DNA from: Ottowia sp. oral taxon 894
Lineage (GTDB): Bacteria > Pseudomonadota > Gammaproteobacteria > Burkholderiales > Burkholderiaceae_C
Direction: 5' to 3'
DNA: 64,000 bases
Assembly (NCBI RefSeq): GCF_001262075.1
Contig: NZ_CP012073.1
Location: 1,116,001 to 1,180,000, forward strand
Numbering within the stretch: the first letter of the stretch is position 1; the number at the start of each line of letters is the position of its first letter. The translations under genes and the position numbers were made by a program. Positions 1 to 8,574 of the stretch are shown one piece after another. The notes beneath the pieces were generated by a model that worked only from the letters and a program-made list of their open reading frames with translations, was not told the DNA's origin and did not search any database.

Positions 1-39
1 CCGCCCCGACTGATGGACTGATTGCAGGCTGCGCGCGCG

Positions 40-1386
40 ATGAAACCCGTTCTGGCCCTTGTGGGGCGGCCCAATGTGGGCAAGTCCACGCTGTTCAACC
101 GCCTGACCAAAAGCCGCGACGCCATCGTGGCCGACTTTGCGGGCCTCACGCGCGACCGCCACTACGGCACGGGCCGCATGGGGCAGCGCGAATACATCGT
201 GATCGACACCGGCGGCTTCGAGCCGGAAGCGGGCGAAGGCAGCATCTTTCGCGAAATGGCCCGCCAGACGCGGCAGGCCATTGCCGAGGCCGATGCCGTC
301 ATCTTCGTGGTGGACGCGCGCGCGGGCCTGGCCGGGCAAGACCACGACATCGCCAATGAACTGCGCCGCCTGGGCAAGCCCTGTCTGCTGGTGGCCAACA
401 AGGCCGAAGGCATGCGCGAAGGCGCGCAGCTGGCCGAGTTCTACGAGCTGGGGCTGGGCGAAGTCATCGCCGTCTCCGCCGCCCACGGGCAAGGCGTGCG
501 CTCCATGCTCGACCGCGCGCTGGACGCGCTGGGCCTGCCCGAGCCTGACGACGAACAGCCGGCGCAAGACGATCACAGCCCCATCCGCCTGGCCGTGGCG
601 GGCCGCCCCAACGTGGGCAAGTCCACGCTCATCAACACCTGGCTGGGCGAAGAGCGCCTGGTGGCTTTTGACCTGCCCGGCACCACGCGCGACGCCATCA
701 CCGTGCCCTTCGAGCGCGGCGGCCAGATGTTCGAGCTGATCGACACGGCGGGCCTGCGCCGCAAGGGCCGCGTGTTCGAGGCCGTGGAAAAGTTCTCCGT
801 CGTCAAAACCTTGCAGGCCATTGAATCGGCCAACGTCGTTCTTTTGCTGCTGGACGCCACGCAAGGCGTGACCGACCAGGACGCGCACATTGCCGGCTTC
901 ATCCACGAAACGGGCCGCGCCGTGGTGCTGGCCGTGAACAAGTGGGACGCGGTGGACGCCTACCAGCGCCAGCTCGTGCAGCGCAGCATCGAGGCGCGGC
1001 TGGCCTTCATGAAATTCGCCGAGCTGCATTTCATCTCTGCCCAAAAGCGCCAGGGCCTGGCCCCGCTGTGGGGTGCCATTGCCCGCGCCCGCCAGGCCGC
1101 CATGCGCAAGCTGCCCACGCCGCAGCTCACGCGCCTGCTGCATGAAGCCGTGCAGTTCCAGGCCCCCAAGCGCAGCGGCATGTACCGCCCCAAGCTGCGC
1201 TACGCGCACCAGGGCGGCATGAACCCGCCCGTCGTCGTCATTCACGGCAACTCGCTCGAAGGCGTGACCGACGCCTACAAGCGCTACCTGGAAGGACGCT
1301 TTCGCAAGGCGTTCGATCTGACAGGCACGCCGCTGCGCATCGAGCTGAAAAGCGCCCGCAACCCCTATGCGGACAAGGCGCCCTGA
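40..1386 (+). CDS. der: Ribosome assembly GTPase Der (EngA)
   Basis: Der is an essential double GTPase that acts in maturation of the 50S ribosomal subunit. The 448-residue protein carries two G domains in tandem. The first P-loop, GRPNVGKST, is at residues 9-17 and the second, with the same motif, at about 188-196. Each is followed by its own DTxG and NKxD motifs. A KH-like RNA-binding domain fills roughly the last 110 residues. The length fits the family. An upstream TTG at 22 would add six residues, but the ATG at 40 gives the usual N-terminus that runs straight into the first G domain. hfq and hflX follow on the same strand, the usual order in Burkholderiales. Confidence 0.97.
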   Translation: MKPVLALVGRPNVGKSTLFNRLTKSRDAIVADFAGLTRDRHYGTGRMGQREYIVIDTGGFEPEAGEGSIFREMARQTRQAIAEADAVIFVVDARAGLAGQDHDIANELRRLGKPCLLVANKAEGMREGAQLAEFYELGLGEVIAVSAAHGQGVRSMLDRALDALGLPEPDDEQPAQDDHSPIRLAVAGRPNVGKSTLINTWLGEERLVAFDLPGTTRDAITVPFERGGQMFELIDTAGLRRKGRVFEAVEKFSVVKTLQAIESANVVLLLLDATQGVTDQDAHIAGFIHETGRAVVLAVNKWDAVDAYQRQLVQRSIEARLAFMKFAELHFISAQKRQGLAPLWGAIARARQAAMRKLPTPQLTRLLHEAVQFQAPKRSGMYRPKLRYAHQGGMNPPVVVIHGNSLEGVTDAYKRYLEGRFRKAFDLTGTPLRIELKSARNPYADKAP

Positions 1387-1536
1387 CGCACTGCCCCTCT
1401 TGAAGCGGCGGCCCGCATCCCCAGATGCCAGCGGCTGCCGCGTTGGCGCGGGCTTCACGCGCGGAGCCAGACAGGCTCTGAAACCCCGTGCTATGGTGTA
1501 GCTTCCTTTCCATTACTTTTGAACACGGAGAATATC

Positions 1537-1788
1537 GTGAGCAACAAAGGACAACTCCTCCAAGACCCCTTCCTCAACACCCTGCGCCGCGAGCACGTGC
1601 CGGTGTCCATCTACCTGGTCAATGGCATCAAGCTGCAAGGGCAGATTGAGTCGTTTGACCAATACGTCGTGCTGCTGCGCAACACCGTCACGCAAATGGT
1701 TTACAAGCACGCCATTTCCACCATCGTGCCGGGCCGCGCCGTCAGCTTCTCCGTGGCAGCCGAAACGCCCGCCGCCGAAGCGCCGTGA
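1537..1788 (+). CDS. hfq: RNA chaperone Hfq
   Basis: Hfq is a hexameric Sm-like protein that pairs small RNAs with target mRNAs. The 83-residue product opens with [18 protein letters not shown] and contains the Sm1 stretch [17 protein letters not shown] and the Sm2 signature [10 protein letters not shown]. The start is a GTG at 1537 preceded by a CGGAG ribosome-binding site; a TTG at 1519 in the same frame would add six unneeded residues. The C-terminal tail is short and rich in Ala and Pro. A strong hairpin lies just downstream. Confidence 0.97.
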   Translation: MSNKGQLLQDPFLNTLRREHVPVSIYLVNGIKLQGQIESFDQYVVLLRNTVTQMVYKHAISTIVPGRAVSFSVAAETPAAEAP

Positions 1789-1821
1789 AAACCGCCCTCC
1801 CGCGCCCGGTATGACCGCCTC

Positions 1822-1846
1822 AAACGCTCCTGATCCAGGAGCGTTT
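1822..1846 (+). terminator. Hairpin terminator after hfq
   Basis: A perfect 11-bp inverted repeat (AAACGCTCCTG) with a 3-nt loop starts 33 nt after the hfq stop codon. The T run after the stem is only three long, so termination may be partial and allow read-through into hflX. Confidence 0.6.
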
Positions 1847-1914
1847 GCCGTTTCTGGCGGCTCATTCGCCTGCCCGCTCCGCACGGCTCAGGCAAACAGG
1901 CAAAGGCACACCTT

Positions 1915-2000
1915 CAATCAGCTCCTTTATTCGTAGCAAGCTTTCACGCTATACATGCGATAAACGGCTTTTCAAGGCCCCTGAATCAGCTTCTCTTTCA
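1915..2000 (-). repeat. Dispersed repeat family A, degenerate copy
   Basis: This is a diverged member of the roughly 85-bp family. Read on the minus strand it has GAAGCTGATTCAGG at the left, GCCG in the middle, and TTGCTACGAATAAAGGAGC at the right. The central CACTAGGAC block is not conserved. It lies between hfq and hflX. Confidence 0.55.
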
Positions 2001-2062
2001 GTAGCAATCCGTCTCATGACACAGCCTGCGCACAGCGGCCCCAGCCTCTTTCTTCAGATACC

Positions 2063-3382
2063 TTGACTTCAAACGCCTCTTCCTTCACTTCCTCCCGCGC
2101 CGCTGAAGCGCCGCCAGCCGCCGTGCTGGTGGGCGTGGACTTTGGCGAGCCTCATTTCGATGCCGGTTTGCAGGAGCTGGGCCTGCTGGCCGCCACGGCG
2201 GGCCTGAACCCCGTGGCGCGCATCACCTGCAAGCGGCGCGCGCCCGATGCCGCCTTGTTCGTGGGCAGCGGCAAGGCCGAGGAAATCCGCATGCTGGCCA
2301 TTGAGCATGGCGCAAAGGAGGTGCTGTTCGATCAGGCGCTCTCGCCCGTGCAGCAGCGCAATCTGGAACAGGCCATCGGGCTGCCCGTCAATGACCGCAC
2401 GCTGATCATTCTGGACATCTTCGCGCAGCGCGCCCGCAGCCACGAGGGCAAGCTGCAAGTGGAGCTGGCCCGCCTGCAATACCTGGCCACGCGCCTGGTG
2501 CGCCGCTGGAGCCACCTGGAGCGCCAGCAAGGCGGCATTGGCACGCGCGGCGGCCCCGGCGAAACGCAGATTGAGCTGGACCGCCGCATGATTGGCGAGG
2601 CCATCAAGCGCACCAAGGAGCGCCTGGCCAAAGTCAAGCGCCAGCGCCAGACGCAGCGCCGCCAGCGCCAGCGGCGCGAGACGCTTTCCGTCTCGTTCGT
2701 GGGCTACACCAACGCCGGCAAGTCCACCTTGTTCAATGCGCTGACCAAGGCGCGCGCCTACGCTGCCGACCAGCTTTTCGCCACGCTGGACACCACCACG
2801 CGCCAGCTCTATCTGGCGGGCGCGGACGAAGCCAGCGGAGCAGACGGAGCCGGCACAGAAACAGGCTGGGCGGCCGGGCGCGTCGTTTCCCTGTCTGACA
2901 CCGTGGGCTTCATCCGCGATTTGCCGCACGGCCTGATTGAAGCCTTCGAGGCCACTTTGCAGGAGGCGGCCGATGCCGATTTGCTGCTGCATGTGGTGGA
3001 TGCTTCCAACCCCGGCCACCTCGAGCAAATGGATGAAGTGCGCCGCGTGCTGGGCGAAATTGGCGCGGCTGACGTGCCGCAGTGGCTCATCTTCAACAAG
3101 CTCGACGCGCTGCCCGAAAGCCAGCGCCCCGCACAACTGGCGGGCAGCATGGAAATGCAAGGCCGCCGCCTGCCGCGCCTGTTCGTCAGCGCCCGCAGCG
3201 GCGAGGGCCTGCCCGGGTTGCGCGCGGCTTTGTCCGAATGGGCCAGGCCGCACGGCCAGACGGCGCGGCTGCCGCAAGCCCAGCCTGTGTCTGAATCTGC
3301 ATCTGAAACGCTTGGGCACAATCCACCCCATTTCCCTTCCGCTTGCACGCCCGGCGATCCCCGGTTTTTGCCAGACGCATGA
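2063..3382 (+). CDS. hflX: Ribosome-associated GTPase HflX
   Basis: HflX is a GTPase that binds the 50S subunit and splits stalled or heat-damaged ribosomes. The 439-residue protein has the HflX-specific N-terminal domain (about 20-190, including the GGPGETQIELDRR motif) and a G domain with GYTNAGKST near 214-222, then DTVGFI and NKLD. The start shown is a TTG with only a weak ribosome-binding site; no good ATG lies further in, and the homologous region begins near residue 18. The stop overlaps the hflK ATG in an ATGA junction, which indicates translational coupling in an hflX-hflK-hflC unit. Confidence 0.93.
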   Translation: MTSNASSFTSSRAAEAPPAAVLVGVDFGEPHFDAGLQELGLLAATAGLNPVARITCKRRAPDAALFVGSGKAEEIRMLAIEHGAKEVLFDQALSPVQQRNLEQAIGLPVNDRTLIILDIFAQRARSHEGKLQVELARLQYLATRLVRRWSHLERQQGGIGTRGGPGETQIELDRRMIGEAIKRTKERLAKVKRQRQTQRRQRQRRETLSVSFVGYTNAGKSTLFNALTKARAYAADQLFATLDTTTRQLYLAGADEASGADGAGTETGWAAGRVVSLSDTVGFIRDLPHGLIEAFEATLQEAADADLLLHVVDASNPGHLEQMDEVRRVLGEIGAADVPQWLIFNKLDALPESQRPAQLAGSMEMQGRRLPRLFVSARSGEGLPGLRAALSEWARPHGQTARLPQAQPVSESASETLGHNPPHFPSACTPGDPRFLPDA

Positions 3383-4800
3383 CATCCAGCCTGTTTTCTT
3401 CCCTTTTAGGCCGCCTCTCGGGCCGCCTCCCGGGCCGCCGCCCCGCCGCCACGCTCAACCTGAATGACCCGCGCTGGGGCCGGGGCCATGAAGACCGCCC
3501 TGACGAGTCCAACGCCAGCCCGCCTCCCGAAGGCGCTGAAGGCGGCCAGCCGCAAGACCCCCAGCGCCCGCAGCCGCCAGAGCTGCCCCGCCCGCATTCG
3601 TCTGGCGGCGGCCAGCAGCCGCCTGATCTGGATGAGCTGTGGAACGACTTCAGCCGCAAGCTCGGCGGCCTTTTCGGCGGCAGCCAGCCGCCTGGCCGCC
3701 GTGGCCGCTCTTCGCCTTCTTCACCGGTTTCGCCCGGCAGCGCGGGCGCGGGCCTGGCCCTGCTGGCGGGCGCGGCCGCGCTCGTGTGGCTGGGCACGGG
3801 CTTTTTCATCGTGCAAGAAGGGCAAAACGCCGTCATCACCCAGTTCGGCCGGTACCACTCCACCGTGATGGACGCGGGCCTGCACTGGCGGCTGCCCTGG
3901 CCCATTCAGCGGCAGGAAACCGTCAATGTCACGCAAATCCGCTCGGTCGATGTGGGCGGCGACATCATCATCCCCGCCACGGGCCTGCGCACCTCGGCCA
4001 TGCTCACGTCGGACGAAAACATCGTTGAAGTCAAGTTCGCCGTGCAATACCGCCTGAGCGACGCGCGCGCCTACCTGTTTGAAAGCAAGCTCCCCGACGA
4101 CGCCCTTCGCCAGGCCAGCGAAAGCGCCGTGCGCGAAGTGCTGGGCAACATGAAGATGGACGCTGCCCTGTCGGAAGAGCGCGACCAGATCGCCCCCCGC
4201 GTGCGCGAGCTGACCCAGAAAATCCTGGACCGCTACCGCATCGGCATTGAAGTCATCGCCGTGAACATGCAGCAAGGCGGCGCGCAGCCGCCCGAGCAGG
4301 TGAAAGCCGCGTTTGACGACGTGAACAAGGCCAACCAGGAACGCGAGCGCGCCAAAAACCTGGCGCAAGCCTACGCCAACGACGTGGTGCCCCGCGCCAA
4401 AGGCGCCGCCGCCCGCCTCACGCAGGAAGCTGAAGGCTACAAGGCCCGCATCACCGCCCAAGCCGAAGGCGACGCCCAGCGCTTTGCCGCCGTCCTGGCC
4501 CAGTACCAGAAAGCGCCGCAAGTCACGCGCGAGCGCATGTATCTGGACGCCATGCAGGACATCTACGCCCGCGCCCGCAAAGTGCTGGTGGACAGCCGCG
4601 CTGGCGGCAACCTGCTTTACCTGCCGCTGGACAAGCTCATGCAGCAAACCGGCGCACCAGGCGAAGCCGGCAGCGCCGCCGCAAACCAGGCCGCAAGCCC
4701 CGCGAACGCCCAAGCCGCCCAGCCCGCGCAAGCGCCTGCCGCCTCCGCCACATTCGACACCCGCGCGCGCGACAACGCCCGCAGCCGCGACTACCGCTAA
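3379..4800 (+). CDS. hflK: FtsH protease modulator HflK
   Basis: HflK is a membrane-anchored SPFH/prohibitin protein which, with HflC, forms the large cage around FtsH and tunes its proteolysis. The 473-residue protein has a Gly/Pro/Gln-rich cytoplasmic N-terminus (to about 120), one transmembrane helix (LALLAGAAALVWLGTGFFIV), then the SPFH domain beginning QEGQNAVITQFGR. A long charged coiled-coil stretch and an Ala/Pro/Gln-rich tail follow. The ATG at 3379 overlaps the hflX stop by four bases; a longer in-frame start at 3343 would lie inside hflX. Confidence 0.95.
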   Translation: MTSSLFSSLLGRLSGRLPGRRPAATLNLNDPRWGRGHEDRPDESNASPPPEGAEGGQPQDPQRPQPPELPRPHSSGGGQQPPDLDELWNDFSRKLGGLFGGSQPPGRRGRSSPSSPVSPGSAGAGLALLAGAAALVWLGTGFFIVQEGQNAVITQFGRYHSTVMDAGLHWRLPWPIQRQETVNVTQIRSVDVGGDIIIPATGLRTSAMLTSDENIVEVKFAVQYRLSDARAYLFESKLPDDALRQASESAVREVLGNMKMDAALSEERDQIAPRVRELTQKILDRYRIGIEVIAVNMQQGGAQPPEQVKAAFDDVNKANQERERAKNLAQAYANDVVPRAKGAAARLTQEAEGYKARITAQAEGDAQRFAAVLAQYQKAPQVTRERMYLDAMQDIYARARKVLVDSRAGGNLLYLPLDKLMQQTGAPGEAGSAAANQAASPANAQAAQPAQAPAASATFDTRARDNARSRDYR

Positions 4801-4821
4801 CCCACCGACCACCCGCCTTCC

Positions 4822-5712
4822 ATGAACAAAACCGGATTCATCGGCGCCAGCCTCTTGCTCGCATTGGCCGCGCTGGCCTCCAGCCTGTTCGTGGTGGACC
4901 AGCGCCAGTTCGGCGTGGTCTACCAGTTCGGCCAAATCCAGCGCGTCATCAACGAACCGGGCCTGTACGGCAAGATTCCCCTCATCCAGACCGTCGCCTA
5001 CATCGACAAGCGCCTGCTCACCCTCGACAGCCAGGACCTGCAACCGCTGCTCACCAAGGAAAAACAGCGCATCGTCATCGACTGGTACGCGCGCTGGCGC
5101 ATCACCGACCCGCAAGCCTACGTGCGCAACTTCGGCAGCACCAGCGAAGGCGCGGGCGCGCAGCAGCTCAACCGCGTGGTGCGCAACGCCTTCCAGGAAG
5201 AAATCAACCGCCGCAACGTGCGCGAGCTGCTTTCTTCCCGGCGCGACGAAATGATGGCCGACGTCAAAAAAGAAGTGCTCGGCGCCGTGCGGGGCAGCAA
5301 GCCCTGGGGCATCGACGTCACCGACGTGCGCATCACCCGCATCGACTACGCCGAATCCATCACCAGCGACGTCTACCGCCGCATGGAAGCCGAACGCGAG
5401 CGCGTGGCCAAGGAGCTGCGCGCCACGGGCGCCGCCGAAGGCGAGCAAATCCGCGCCGAAGCTGACCGCCAGCGCGAAGTCATCCTGGCCGACGCCTACC
5501 GCGAAGCCCAGAAAATCAAGGGCGAAGGCGACAGCGCCGCCAACGCCGCCTACGCCGAAGCCTTTGGCAAAGACCCGCAATTCGCCCAGTTCTGGCGCAG
5601 CCTGGACGCCTGGCGCGCCAGCGTCGGCCAACAGGGCGACGTTCTGGTCATCGACCCTGCGGCCTCTGACTTTTTCAAGGGCATGCAGGCTGGCCCTGCC
5701 GCCAGACCTTGA
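4822..5712 (+). CDS. hflC: FtsH protease modulator HflC
   Basis: HflC is the partner of HflK in the FtsH complex at the inner membrane. The 296-residue product has an N-terminal anchor helix (SLLLALAALASSLFVVDQ) and an SPFH domain with QFGVVYQFGQIQRVINEPG, followed by a helical region rich in Glu, Arg and Ala. The gene starts 21 bp after hflK and ends the unit. In many relatives hisZ and purA come next, but here two repeat-bearing intergenic stretches and a stress-protein gene follow. Confidence 0.95.
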   Translation: MNKTGFIGASLLLALAALASSLFVVDQRQFGVVYQFGQIQRVINEPGLYGKIPLIQTVAYIDKRLLTLDSQDLQPLLTKEKQRIVIDWYARWRITDPQAYVRNFGSTSEGAGAQQLNRVVRNAFQEEINRRNVRELLSSRRDEMMADVKKEVLGAVRGSKPWGIDVTDVRITRIDYAESITSDVYRRMEAERERVAKELRATGAAEGEQIRAEADRQREVILADAYREAQKIKGEGDSAANAAYAEAFGKDPQFAQFWRSLDAWRASVGQQGDVLVIDPAASDFFKGMQAGPAARP

Positions 5713-5735
5713 AGGCCAGTCCCGGAAAGATGCTG

Positions 5736-5796
5736 TTGTTTTGATAGCTGCCCGCGCCCGTATTCAAAGGACTGGAGCCGTTTTTGCTCCTTTTTT
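5736..5796 (+). repeat. Dispersed repeat family B
   Basis: It contains TTTTGATAGCTGCCCGCGCC followed later by GGAGCCGTTTTTGCTCC. The same GATAGCTGCC(A/C)GCGCC core occurs at 6319-6366. GATAGCTGC-type intergenic repeats are common in Comamonadaceae; that is recollection, not a search. The element fills most of the gap between hflC and the stress-protein gene. Confidence 0.6.
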
Positions 5797-5846
5797 GAAT
5801 GGCCAGGCCGCGAACAGGTTCTGAAATCCAGACAGGAGAGCACGAC

Positions 5847-6278
5847 ATGATGAAAATCCTTCTCGCCGTCGATGGCAGCCCCTACACCAAGAAAATGCTG
5901 GCCTACCTGGCCGCGCACGATGAACTGCTGGGCAACGGCGCCCGGCATGCCTACACCGTCATCACCGTGCAGGCCGCCCTGCCCCCGCGCGCCCGCGCCG
6001 CCCTGAGCAAGGAAATGGTGGACGGCTACTATGCCGAAGAGGCCGCCAAAGTGCTTGACCCCGTTGCCAAATTCATGGCCCAGCATGGCGCAACGCCCGC
6101 CACCGTGGCCGCCATTGGCAGTGCGGGCGAAGAAATCGCCAAATACGCCGAGCAGGGCCAATTCGACCTCATCGTCATGGGCGCGCGCGGCCACAGCCCT
6201 TTGAGCAAGCTCGTCATGGGTTCTGTCAGCACCAAGGTGCTGGCCAGTTGCAGCACGCCCGTGCTGCTCATCCGCTGA
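5847..6278 (+). CDS. Universal stress protein (UspA family)
   Basis: This is a 143-residue single-domain Usp protein, cytoplasmic and usually dimeric, associated with stress survival. It opens with MKILLAVDGSPYTKKML and ends with the ATP-binding signature GARGHSPLSKLVMGSVS followed by the typical TPVLLIR terminus. The ATG at 5847 has a GACAGGAGAG ribosome-binding site. Two ATGs are adjacent, so the true start may be 5850. Which cellular stress it serves cannot be told from the sequence. Confidence 0.93.
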   Translation: MMKILLAVDGSPYTKKMLAYLAAHDELLGNGARHAYTVITVQAALPPRARAALSKEMVDGYYAEEAAKVLDPVAKFMAQHGATPATVAAIGSAGEEIAKYAEQGQFDLIVMGARGHSPLSKLVMGSVSTKVLASCSTPVLLIR

Positions 6279-6318
6279 TCATCTGCCCCGTGGCAGCCTT
6301 TCCGCCAGTTCGCTGCAA

Positions 6319-6366
6319 TTTCGATAGCTGCCAGCGCCCTATCCACGGGCGCTGGCGGCGTTTTTG
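6319..6366 (+). terminator. Family B repeat acting as terminator
   Basis: The stem CCAGCGCCC / GGGCGCTGG (6331-6339 and 6347-6355) is followed by CGGCGTTTTTG. It lies about 50 nt after the stress-protein stop and looks like a working Rho-independent terminator built from the family B repeat that is also seen at 5736. Confidence 0.65.
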
Positions 6367-6537
6367 TCTGCCCAACAGTCCTGACGCCCAAGCACTTCGG
6401 CAACGATGGCGGCTGGCCCATGCAAGCGCCACGGGCCTTGTTCAACGCGCTCTCCATCATCGTGCCAGGCAGCGGACTGATTCGTGGCAGAAAAAGAGCG
6501 GCAAAGCGGCCCATAGCAAAGACATCCAGGAGGCGGC

Positions 6538-6795
6538 ATGACACACGAAAAACAGGCTTCGGCCCGTCAGGGCTTCTGGCGTCTATGGGGATGGCCTCTG
6601 GCGCTGGCCTTTGTCACTCTCACGGGCCTGACGGCGGCCCTGTTCAGCGAAGGCGGCTTTGGCGACTGGCTCGCCTCTGCCTGCCTGGCCGCGCCCGTGC
6701 TGGCATGCGTGTGGTTCGGCTGGCTGCGCCGCAGCAAGCGCAGACAGACAGCTGCAGAAGACGGGCCGGACCCAACGCCAGGCGCGCAGCCATAA
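6538..6795 (+). CDS. Small two-helix membrane protein
   Basis: The 85-residue product begins after a strong AGGAGG ribosome-binding site seven bases from the ATG. It has two hydrophobic segments, WGWPLALAFVTLTGLTAALF (about 17-36) and SACLAAPVLACVWFGWL (about 47-63), a basic RRSKRRQ stop-transfer stretch and an acidic-to-polar tail. I do not recognise a named family beyond small Burkholderiales inner-membrane proteins. It ends at the terminator shared with the convergent tRNA gene. Confidence 0.72.
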   Translation: MTHEKQASARQGFWRLWGWPLALAFVTLTGLTAALFSEGGFGDWLASACLAAPVLACVWFGWLRRSKRRQTAAEDGPDPTPGAQP

Positions 6796-6818
6796 AAAAA
6801 CGCCCTTGCGGGCGTTTC
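6793..6818 (-). terminator. Rho-independent terminator after tRNA-Ser
   Basis: Read on the minus strand, AAACGCCC-GCAA-GGGCGTTT is followed by a run of T. It starts about 20 nt beyond the tRNA 3' end. The hairpin probably also stops the convergent small membrane-protein gene on the plus strand. Confidence 0.8.
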
Positions 6819-6837
6819 GGCGCATGAGCGCGGCAAG

Positions 6838-6928
6838 TGGCGGAGAGAGAGGGATTCGAACCCTCGATACGGGAGAACCGCATACCGGATTTCGAGTCCG
6901 GCGCATTCGACCACTCTGCCATCTCTCC
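6838..6928 (-). tRNA. tRNA-Ser (anticodon CGA)
   Basis: This is a 91-nt class II tRNA with an encoded CCA. The 7-bp acceptor stem is GGAGAGA/TCTCTCC and the anticodon loop is CTCGAAA, giving CGA, which reads UCG serine codons. A long variable arm (TATGCGGTTCTCCCGTAT region) and the T-loop GGTTCGAATCC are present. No integrase or duplicated tRNA end is visible nearby, so it is not being used as an attachment site here. Confidence 0.96.
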
Positions 6929-7011
6929 GCAAAGGGCAAGCGGCGGATTCTAGCGGACACGGCAATGGCGCTGCAGGCAGCGCCAAACCGGAACAATCGG
7001 AAGACCGCTTT

Positions 7012-7098
7012 TGAAACAGGAGCAAATTTGAGGAGCCAAAATCCCTTGATGTCCTAGTCGAATCTGGGAATCATGCTATTGGTAAAAGAGCAAGACGA
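7012..7098 (+). repeat. Dispersed repeat family A, variant centre
   Basis: It has the left end GAAACAGGAGCAAATTTGAGG and the right end ATGCTATTGGTAAAAGAGCAA. In the centre, the GTCCTAG block lies in inverted orientation relative to the other copies. The element sits between the tRNA and the end of ohr. Confidence 0.75.
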
Positions 7099-7125
7099 AC
7101 CCGCTCCGACTTGCTCCTAAAAGCA

Positions 7126-7542
7126 TCAGGCCAGCTTGATTTCCACGGGGATATTGCCGCGCGTGGCATTGGAATAAGGGCAAACCTGGTGCGCGCCATC
7201 CACCAGGGCCTGCGCAGCGGCGCGGTCCATGCCGGGCAGGCTGACCGTCAGGCGCACGGCAATGCCAAAGCCATGAACGGTAGGGCCGAGATCGACTTCG
7301 GCATCCACCGCCAGATCGGCGGGCAGAGTGACGTTCTGCTTGCCCGCCACGACCTTGATGGCGCCAATGAAGCAGGCCGAATAGCCCGCTGCAAACATTT
7401 GCTCGGGGTTGGTTCCCGTGCCTTGTCCAGGCGAGCTGAGGGTGACTTGCAGGCGGCCATCATCGCTGCGTGCCTGGCCGTCGCGGCCGCCGGTGGTGTG
7501 CGTGCGGGCGGTGTAGAGCACTTTGTCAAGGGTAGTGGTCAT
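7126..7542 (-). CDS. ohr: Organic hydroperoxide resistance protein Ohr
   Basis: Ohr is a thiol peroxidase that reduces organic and fatty-acid hydroperoxides, using lipoylated or dithiol donors. The 138-residue length matches the family. The two catalytic cysteines are visible: C57 in YSACF and C121 in QVCPYSNATRGN. The start codon overlaps the stop of the upstream regulator in an ATGA junction with a GAAAGGAA ribosome-binding site, so ohr is translationally coupled to ohrR. Expression is expected to follow peroxide stress through the operators at 8028-8053. Confidence 0.97.
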   Translation of the reverse strand: MTTTLDKVLYTARTHTTGGRDGQARSDDGRLQVTLSSPGQGTGTNPEQMFAAGYSACFIGAIKVVAGKQNVTLPADLAVDAEVDLGPTVHGFGIAVRLTVSLPGMDRAAAQALVDGAHQVCPYSNATRGNIPVEIKLA

Positions 7543-8009
7543 GGTGTTTTCCTTTCGACAGGGGTTGAAGAAACGAGTTGCTGGCGCAGGGCGTGCAATT
7601 GCGAAGCAAGCGCCCTCGCCTCGGATGGAGCCAGGCCGGTGGCGGCCAGCATGCAGGCGGGCACGTGGGCCGCACGCTCGCGCAGCGCCCGGCCTGCGGG
7701 GGTCAAAACAATGCGCACGCGGCGCTCATCCTGCGCATCACGCTGGCGTTGCAACCAGCCTGCGGCCTGCATGCGCTTGAGTAGCGGCGTGAGGGTGCCT
7801 GAATCCAGCGCCACGCGCTCACCCAGAGCAGAAACACTGATGCCGTCTTCCTCCCACAGCGCCATGAGAGTGATGTACTGCGGATACGTCAGCCCCAGCT
7901 CACCGAGCAACGGCTGGTAGCGGCGCGTGAGCGCCAGCGAGGTGGCATAAACGGCAAAACACAGCTGCTGATCCAGCAGCTGTGTTTCGTCGGAGGAGGC
8001 GGAAGTCAT
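7539..8009 (-). CDS. ohrR: MarR-family peroxide sensor OhrR
   Basis: OhrR is a winged-helix repressor that releases DNA when a reactive N-terminal cysteine is oxidised by organic peroxide. The 156-residue product has that cysteine at about C17 in LLDQQLCFAVY. The DNA-binding region reads LTYPQYITLMALWEEDGIS then LDSGTLTPLLKRMQ, as is usual for the family. A TTG at 8030 would lengthen the protein by seven residues but would run into an operator. It is the first gene of the ohrR-ohr pair, an autoregulated arrangement in the known family. Confidence 0.93.
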   Translation of the reverse strand: MTSASSDETQLLDQQLCFAVYATSLALTRRYQPLLGELGLTYPQYITLMALWEEDGISVSALGERVALDSGTLTPLLKRMQAAGWLQRQRDAQDERRVRIVLTPAGRALRERAAHVPACMLAATGLAPSEARALASQLHALRQQLVSSTPVERKTP

Positions 8010-8027
8010 GAGGGGGATTATTTTTGG

Positions 8028-8053
8028 CAATCAAATTGCTGTCAATTGAATTG
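8028..8053. promoter_or_regulatory. Paired OhrR operator palindromes
   Basis: Two 11-bp AT-rich palindromes, CAATCAAATTG (8028-8038) and CAATTGAATTG (8043-8053), lie four bases apart, 19 bp upstream of the ohrR ATG. Both resemble the known OhrR/MarR half-site pair CAATT-N-AATTG; the second matches it exactly on the minus strand. Binding here would repress ohrR-ohr. The match is by eye. Confidence 0.75.
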
Positions 8054-8287
8054 CATAAAACAATGTCGTTGGCAAGGTCTATGGCTGGCCAGCGCGCCGG
8101 AACACAAAACGGGATGGCTCATCGTCCAGAACGGCTGCGGTCAAGAAGACGATCCATGCCATGCCGCAATTGCGGCTGCGCTTTGAACGAAGTCAATCAC
8201 TGCAAGACGGCCCGTCCTATCCTTTTCAGGGCTAGCGCGCTTCTTGACGTCAGAAATCTGGCGGGAAAGGCATTCCCGCTTCATATG

Positions 8288-8313
8288 AAAAACGCCTCCC
8301 GCAGGAGGCGTTT
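8288..8313 (-). terminator. Terminator of the tonB-exbB-exbD-hemP operon
   Basis: On the minus strand a 10-bp stem AAACGCCTCC / GGAGGCGTTT with a 4-nt loop runs into a T tract, 25 nt after the hemP stop. The 8054-8287 stretch between this hairpin and the OhrR operators holds no convincing gene. Confidence 0.85.
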
Positions 8314-8337
8314 GCAGTGAAAGGCGAAAACCTCGCC

Positions 8338-8532
8338 CTATTTGGTCAGGATGAGCTTTCCCTGCCGGGTGGCCTGGAGGCGGTACACCGCGCCGTTATG
8401 GATGATTTCGACCTGCTTGCGACCCTGGAGAAGCTGCTCGCTGCGAATGGCAGCCAGGGCGGCGGCGGGCGCAGATGGCTGGGAGGCTGGCTTGCCTGCA
8501 ACAGCGGCGGCGCTGGCATGAGGCGAGGACAT
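8338..8532 (-). CDS. hemP: Hemin uptake protein HemP
   Basis: HemP/HmuP is a small protein needed for expression of haem uptake genes in beta-proteobacteria. The 64-residue product has a low-complexity Ala/Pro N-terminus and the family core, SEQLLQGRKQVEIIHNGAVY followed by RLQATRQGKLILTK. It is the last gene of the tonB-exbB-exbD-hemP run and ends just before a strong terminator. Its position links the TonB system here to haem or iron uptake. Confidence 0.92.
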   Translation of the reverse strand: MSSPHASAAAVAGKPASQPSAPAAALAAIRSEQLLQGRKQVEIIHNGAVYRLQATRQGKLILTK

Positions 8533-8574
8533 GGCTGAAGACTCCTTGGCTGATGGGAAAGGCAGGCAGCAGCC

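Noticed and set aside
3721..5631. 636-codon minus-strand frame opposite hflK and hflC
   Set aside because: It is the GC-rich antisense shadow of two well-supported genes, with no recognisable domain.
6838..6928. tRNA-Ser as an integration site
   Set aside because: No integrase, no duplicated tRNA 3' end and no mobile gene nearby.
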